This document shows positions 61,730 to 64,000 of a stretch of 64,000 bases of DNA, in pieces. Within the stretch, counting starts at the first letter, position 1; each line of letters starts with the position of its first letter. Under the pieces are notes generated by a model. The model was not told the origin of the DNA, ran no database searches, and saw only the letters and a program-made list of their open reading frames with translations. The DNA comes from Bacteroidota bacterium (lineage in GTDB: Bacteria; Bacteroidota; Ignavibacteria; Ignavibacteriales; Melioribacteraceae): NCBI GenBank assembly GCA_018818165.1, contig JAHISP010000035.1, forward strand, positions 1 through 64,000, written 5' to 3'. The translations under genes were made by a program, and so were the position numbers.

Positions 61730-63038
61730 GTAATAATTCTCCTTTTCCAAATTCATTAAATGCATATTCAATTCTAAACGCGCTATATGGCAAAAATAAA
61801 AATGTTAGTCCAAAGCCATATCCAGAACTAAAATTATTTAATTCAAATTTATCAACATTATTAAATACCGTCCCAGCATCAGAAAAAATGCCTGCAATAA
61901 TTGCAATTCGCGAACGAGTTAAACTATTTGGAAGTATTGGTAAATCAATTGCAAAATTCCATTCAGGCAAAATAGGGTATGCTAACTCAAGGGAAGCTAG
62001 AATTCTATTGTTCCCCTCGCTAATATTATATCTATTTCCTCTAATATAATAATCATAACCTAACATTGAGTTATCGTACAGTGGAATGCGCTTTCCAAAA
62101 GTATGTCGCAAATTTAAGTGCCCTTTTACTAAAAGGGATTTATAAATTTCTTGATACTTTCGTGTATCTATATTGATAGTATTATAGCTAATATTTTTAT
62201 TACCAATTCCATTAAGTAAATAATTTAATTCAAGATATTCACCTTTGCTAGCATATTGTTTAAGATTTCTTGAATCGTATGAATATGATAAACCAGCAGT
62301 AATTTGCTTATCACTCGACGAACCGCTAGCCATATAATCATTAAAATAGTTTGAAGGTGATTTAATGTTTGAATAATTGAAAATAAAAAAGAAACTGCTC
62401 TCCTTTGTAACTCGTTTCCCTAATATTGCACTTAATAAAACAGTTTTAAAATCAAATGGTTTACCATAAAGCTTCTCTAGTAAAGGACTTTTATTAATTG
62501 GACTTCCAAATGCAAAAGACAAATACAAACTAATTTCTGCTGAAGAAATTAATAAAGGATTTTCATATTCGAATCTATAAAATGGATCATAACCAAATGA
62601 AGCAGTTGCCCTTATTGTTTCGTTTCTTCCACGAAAATTTTTATATTTTAAACTAATTCCATATGAAGTTCTTTCAAAAGATTTTTCACGTACATTAATA
62701 AAGGGAATTGGAAAAATATACCAGCTTTCTTCAATCATAATTACTGCAATATTTTTTTCGCCTCTTTTTTCTAGCAAAACACTTACTTTTGTAAAAATTC
62801 CAAGACTGAAAATACGCTCACGATTGAAGAGAAGCGTTTCATTATTAATAATATCACCAATTGAGAAATTAAGTTCCCTTAATATGATAAAATCTTTTGT
62901 GTTTTTATTACCCAAAATTTTAATAGAATCAACTTTAAAAGTTTCTTTATAATCATTATTTGTAAAATCAAGATTTTGACCAAAAAGGGTAAAACTAAAA
63001 AGAAAGCCAAGAAAAAACATCCTTTTTAACATATTCAT
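61707..63038 (-). CDS. BamA/TamA-like Omp85 outer-membrane protein
   Basis: A 443-residue outer-membrane protein. A signal peptide (about residues 4-21, ending LFGQ) is followed by one POTRA-like domain (about 34-110: VDSIKILGNKNTKDFIILRE, then LFNRERIFSLGIFTKVSVLL). From about 125 a beta-barrel follows with alternating strands ending GTGISF, the terminal aromatic typical of barrels. BamA has five POTRA domains; only one is visible here, so this is a short Omp85 protein, perhaps a lipid or lipoprotein exporter. Its 3' end overlaps rsmE. A RIEYAFNEFGKGELLLG strand is typical of the last barrel repeat. Confidence 0.8.
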   Translation of the reverse strand: MNMLKRMFFLGFLFSFTLFGQNLDFTNNDYKETFKVDSIKILGNKNTKDFIILRELNFSIGDIINNETLLFNRERIFSLGIFTKVSVLLEKRGEKNIAVIMIEESWYIFPIPFINVREKSFERTSYGISLKYKNFRGRNETIRATASFGYDPFYRFEYENPLLISSAEISLYLSFAFGSPINKSPLLEKLYGKPFDFKTVLLSAILGKRVTKESSFFFIFNYSNIKSPSNYFNDYMASGSSSDKQITAGLSYSYDSRNLKQYASKGEYLELNYLLNGIGNKNISYNTINIDTRKYQEIYKSLLVKGHLNLRHTFGKRIPLYDNSMLGYDYYIRGNRYNISEGNNRILASLELAYPILPEWNFAIDLPILPNSLTRSRIAIIAGIFSDAGTVFNNVDKFELNNFSSGYGFGLTFLFLPYSAFRIEYAFNEFGKGELLLGTGISF

Positions 63039-63068
63039 TTTTAATAAATAAATAAAATTCCTCCTAGA

Positions 63069-63458
63069 TTAATAGCAATAACTATGTTCTATCTTTATAC
63101 ATTTATTCTGAATTACTGTAATTCCTTGCTCAATGCATGGTAAAACCGCTTCATTGTTTGCTATTCCCAATTGTAACCACAGTACTTTTGGCTTAACAGC
63201 AAGAACATCTGGAATAATCTGAGGAATGTCTTCTGACTTTCTAAATACATTAACTATATCAATTTCAAAAGGCACATCCTCTAACTTGGCGTATACTTCC
63301 ATTCCTCCAATTTTAGGCTTTCCAGGATTTACACCAACAACTATATAATCTTCATTAACAAGGTAATCAGCAATCATTCTACTAGTTCTACTTGAATTAC
63401 TAGAAATGCCAACAACTGCAATAGTTTTTGATTTTTTTAATATATCGCAAATATCCAT
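63069..63458 (-). CDS. CoA-binding protein, YccU type
   Basis: A 129-residue single Rossmann domain of the CoA-binding family. It begins with AVVGISSNSSRTSRMIADYL, the nucleotide-binding glycine loop, and continues with VVGVNPGKPKIGGMEVY and VDIVNVFRKSEDIPQI. The end WLQLGIANNEAVLPC is also family-typical, as is the closing cysteine-containing segment. Known proteins of this family bind CoA but their physiological function is unclear. It lies downstream of the glycine decarboxylase gene on the same strand. Confidence 0.88.
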   Translation of the reverse strand: MDICDILKKSKTIAVVGISSNSSRTSRMIADYLVNEDYIVVGVNPGKPKIGGMEVYAKLEDVPFEIDIVNVFRKSEDIPQIIPDVLAVKPKVLWLQLGIANNEAVLPCIEQGITVIQNKCIKIEHSYCY

Positions 63459-63487
63459 TTCATCTCAACTTTCATTACTGATTATAC

Positions 63488-64000
63488 TTATTCTTTTTCA
63501 TACTCACTTATTGGTAAGCAACTGCAAATTAAATTTCTGTCACCATAAGCATCATCAACTCTACCAACAGAAGGCCAGTATTTGTTTTCTTTACTATGAA
63601 TAAACGGGAATGCAGCTATCTCGCGTGAATATTTATGTTTCCATTCACTGCTAATTACTTCTTGAGATGTATGAGGCGAATTTTTTAATGGATTATCTAA
63701 TTTATCCATCTCACCATTCTCAATCATAGAGATTTCATTTCTAATTGAAATCATTGCATCACAAAATTTATCCAATTCATATTTTGATTCACTTTCTGTG
63801 GGTTCAACCATAAGTGTTCCATGAACAGGAAAAGATACAGTTGGTGCATGATAACCATAATCCATAAGTCTTTTAGCAATATCTATTACTTCAATTCCAG
63901 TAGTACTTTTGAATTGGTGCATATCAAAAATTAATTCATGTCCTACATTACCATTAACACCAGTATACACAACAGGATAATGAGCAGATAATTTTGCTTT
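63488..64000 (-). CDS. gcvP: Glycine dehydrogenase (decarboxylating), C-terminal part
   Basis: P-protein of the glycine cleavage system, cut by the end of the window, so only the last ~170 residues are seen. The reading frame runs open to the edge with [13 protein letters not shown], ahead of [14 protein letters not shown]. The family end is clear: [28 protein letters not shown], which is the signature of the second PLP-fold copy, followed by the mobile C-terminal region with [17 protein letters not shown]. It uses PLP to decarboxylate glycine and pass the aminomethyl group to the H-protein. The rest of the gene lies beyond 64000. Confidence 0.93.
   Translation of the reverse strand, partial: KAKLSAHYPVVYTGVNGNVGHELIFDMHQFKSTTGIEVIDIAKRLMDYGYHAPTVSFPVHGTLMVEPTESESKYELDKFCDAMISIRNEISMIENGEMDKLDNPLKNSPHTSQEVISSEWKHKYSREIAAFPFIHSKENKYWPSVGRVDDAYGDRNLICSCLPISEYEKE

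Noticed and set aside
1-64000. CRISPR array, rRNA genes, prophage or restriction-modification system
   Set aside because: No regularly spaced repeat array, rRNA core sequence, phage structural gene or methyltransferase/endonuclease pair was seen anywhere in the window.

Overview
The window is an AT-rich bacterial chromosome segment with densely packed genes, short operons and one tRNA. The secreted proteins end in C-terminal sorting domains with the motif NYPNPFNPST, typical of type IX secretion cargo in the Bacteroidetes/Chlorobi/Ignavibacteriae group. A two-subunit 2-oxoacid:ferredoxin oxidoreductase, a B12-dependent ribonucleotide reductase and low G+C fit an anaerobic or facultative member of the Ignavibacteria. 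This placement is inferred from gene content only.

Layout. 0.3-5.98 kb: a small membrane protein, an ABC-2 exporter pair and RecQ. 5.98-6.68 kb: a gene-free stretch with two copies of a hairpin repeat and a relic of the recQ 3' end. 6.68-9.88 kb (minus strand): a small lipoprotein, a rhomboid protease and release factor 3, with a relic of the prfC 3' end beside it. 10.2-19.5 kb (plus strand): NAD synthetase, DsbD, the 2-oxoacid oxidoreductase, NrnA and leucyl aminopeptidase. 19.6-26.9 kb: NrdJ with a repeat-like in-frame insert, MalQ, a TerB-like protein and a DEAD-box helicase.

26.97-46.95 kb is the accessory heart of the window. Two paralogous 1341-residue type IX cargo proteins with sortilin/BNR-like propellers lie in the same orientation about 11 kb apart. 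Each keeps a matching downstream spacer and terminator, and each is preceded by a lipoprotein gene (intact in one copy, decayed in the other). Between them is a block of about 10.3 kb with locally higher G+C. It holds a LytS/LytTR two-component pair, a secreted DJ-1/PfpI plus beta-propeller protein, a third sortilin-type cargo protein, a class C beta-lactamase-like serine hydrolase, a secreted TPR-GNAT fusion and a small membrane protein. Both edges of the block carry the same ~78-bp sequence, read here as an insertion-sequence terminus; one copy is followed by a transposase pseudogene. This is the best candidate for an undescribed system: a mobile, regulated, envelope or extracellular cargo module inserted between duplicated cargo genes.

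47.1-52.8 kb (minus strand): tRNA-Phe, carbamate kinase, a P-loop GTPase of the cyclic-2,3-diphosphoglycerate synthase type, GlmS and DNA polymerase IV. 53.1-61.0 kb (plus strand): a flotillin-like FloA, a small anchored protein, a UvrD-type helicase and a glycosyltransferase, then a nucleoside salvage run (cytidine deaminase, thymidine kinase, CNT nucleoside transporter, purine nucleoside phosphorylase). 61.0-64.0 kb (minus strand): RsmE, an Omp85-type outer-membrane protein, a CoA-binding protein and the C-terminal part of glycine decarboxylase, cut by the window edge.
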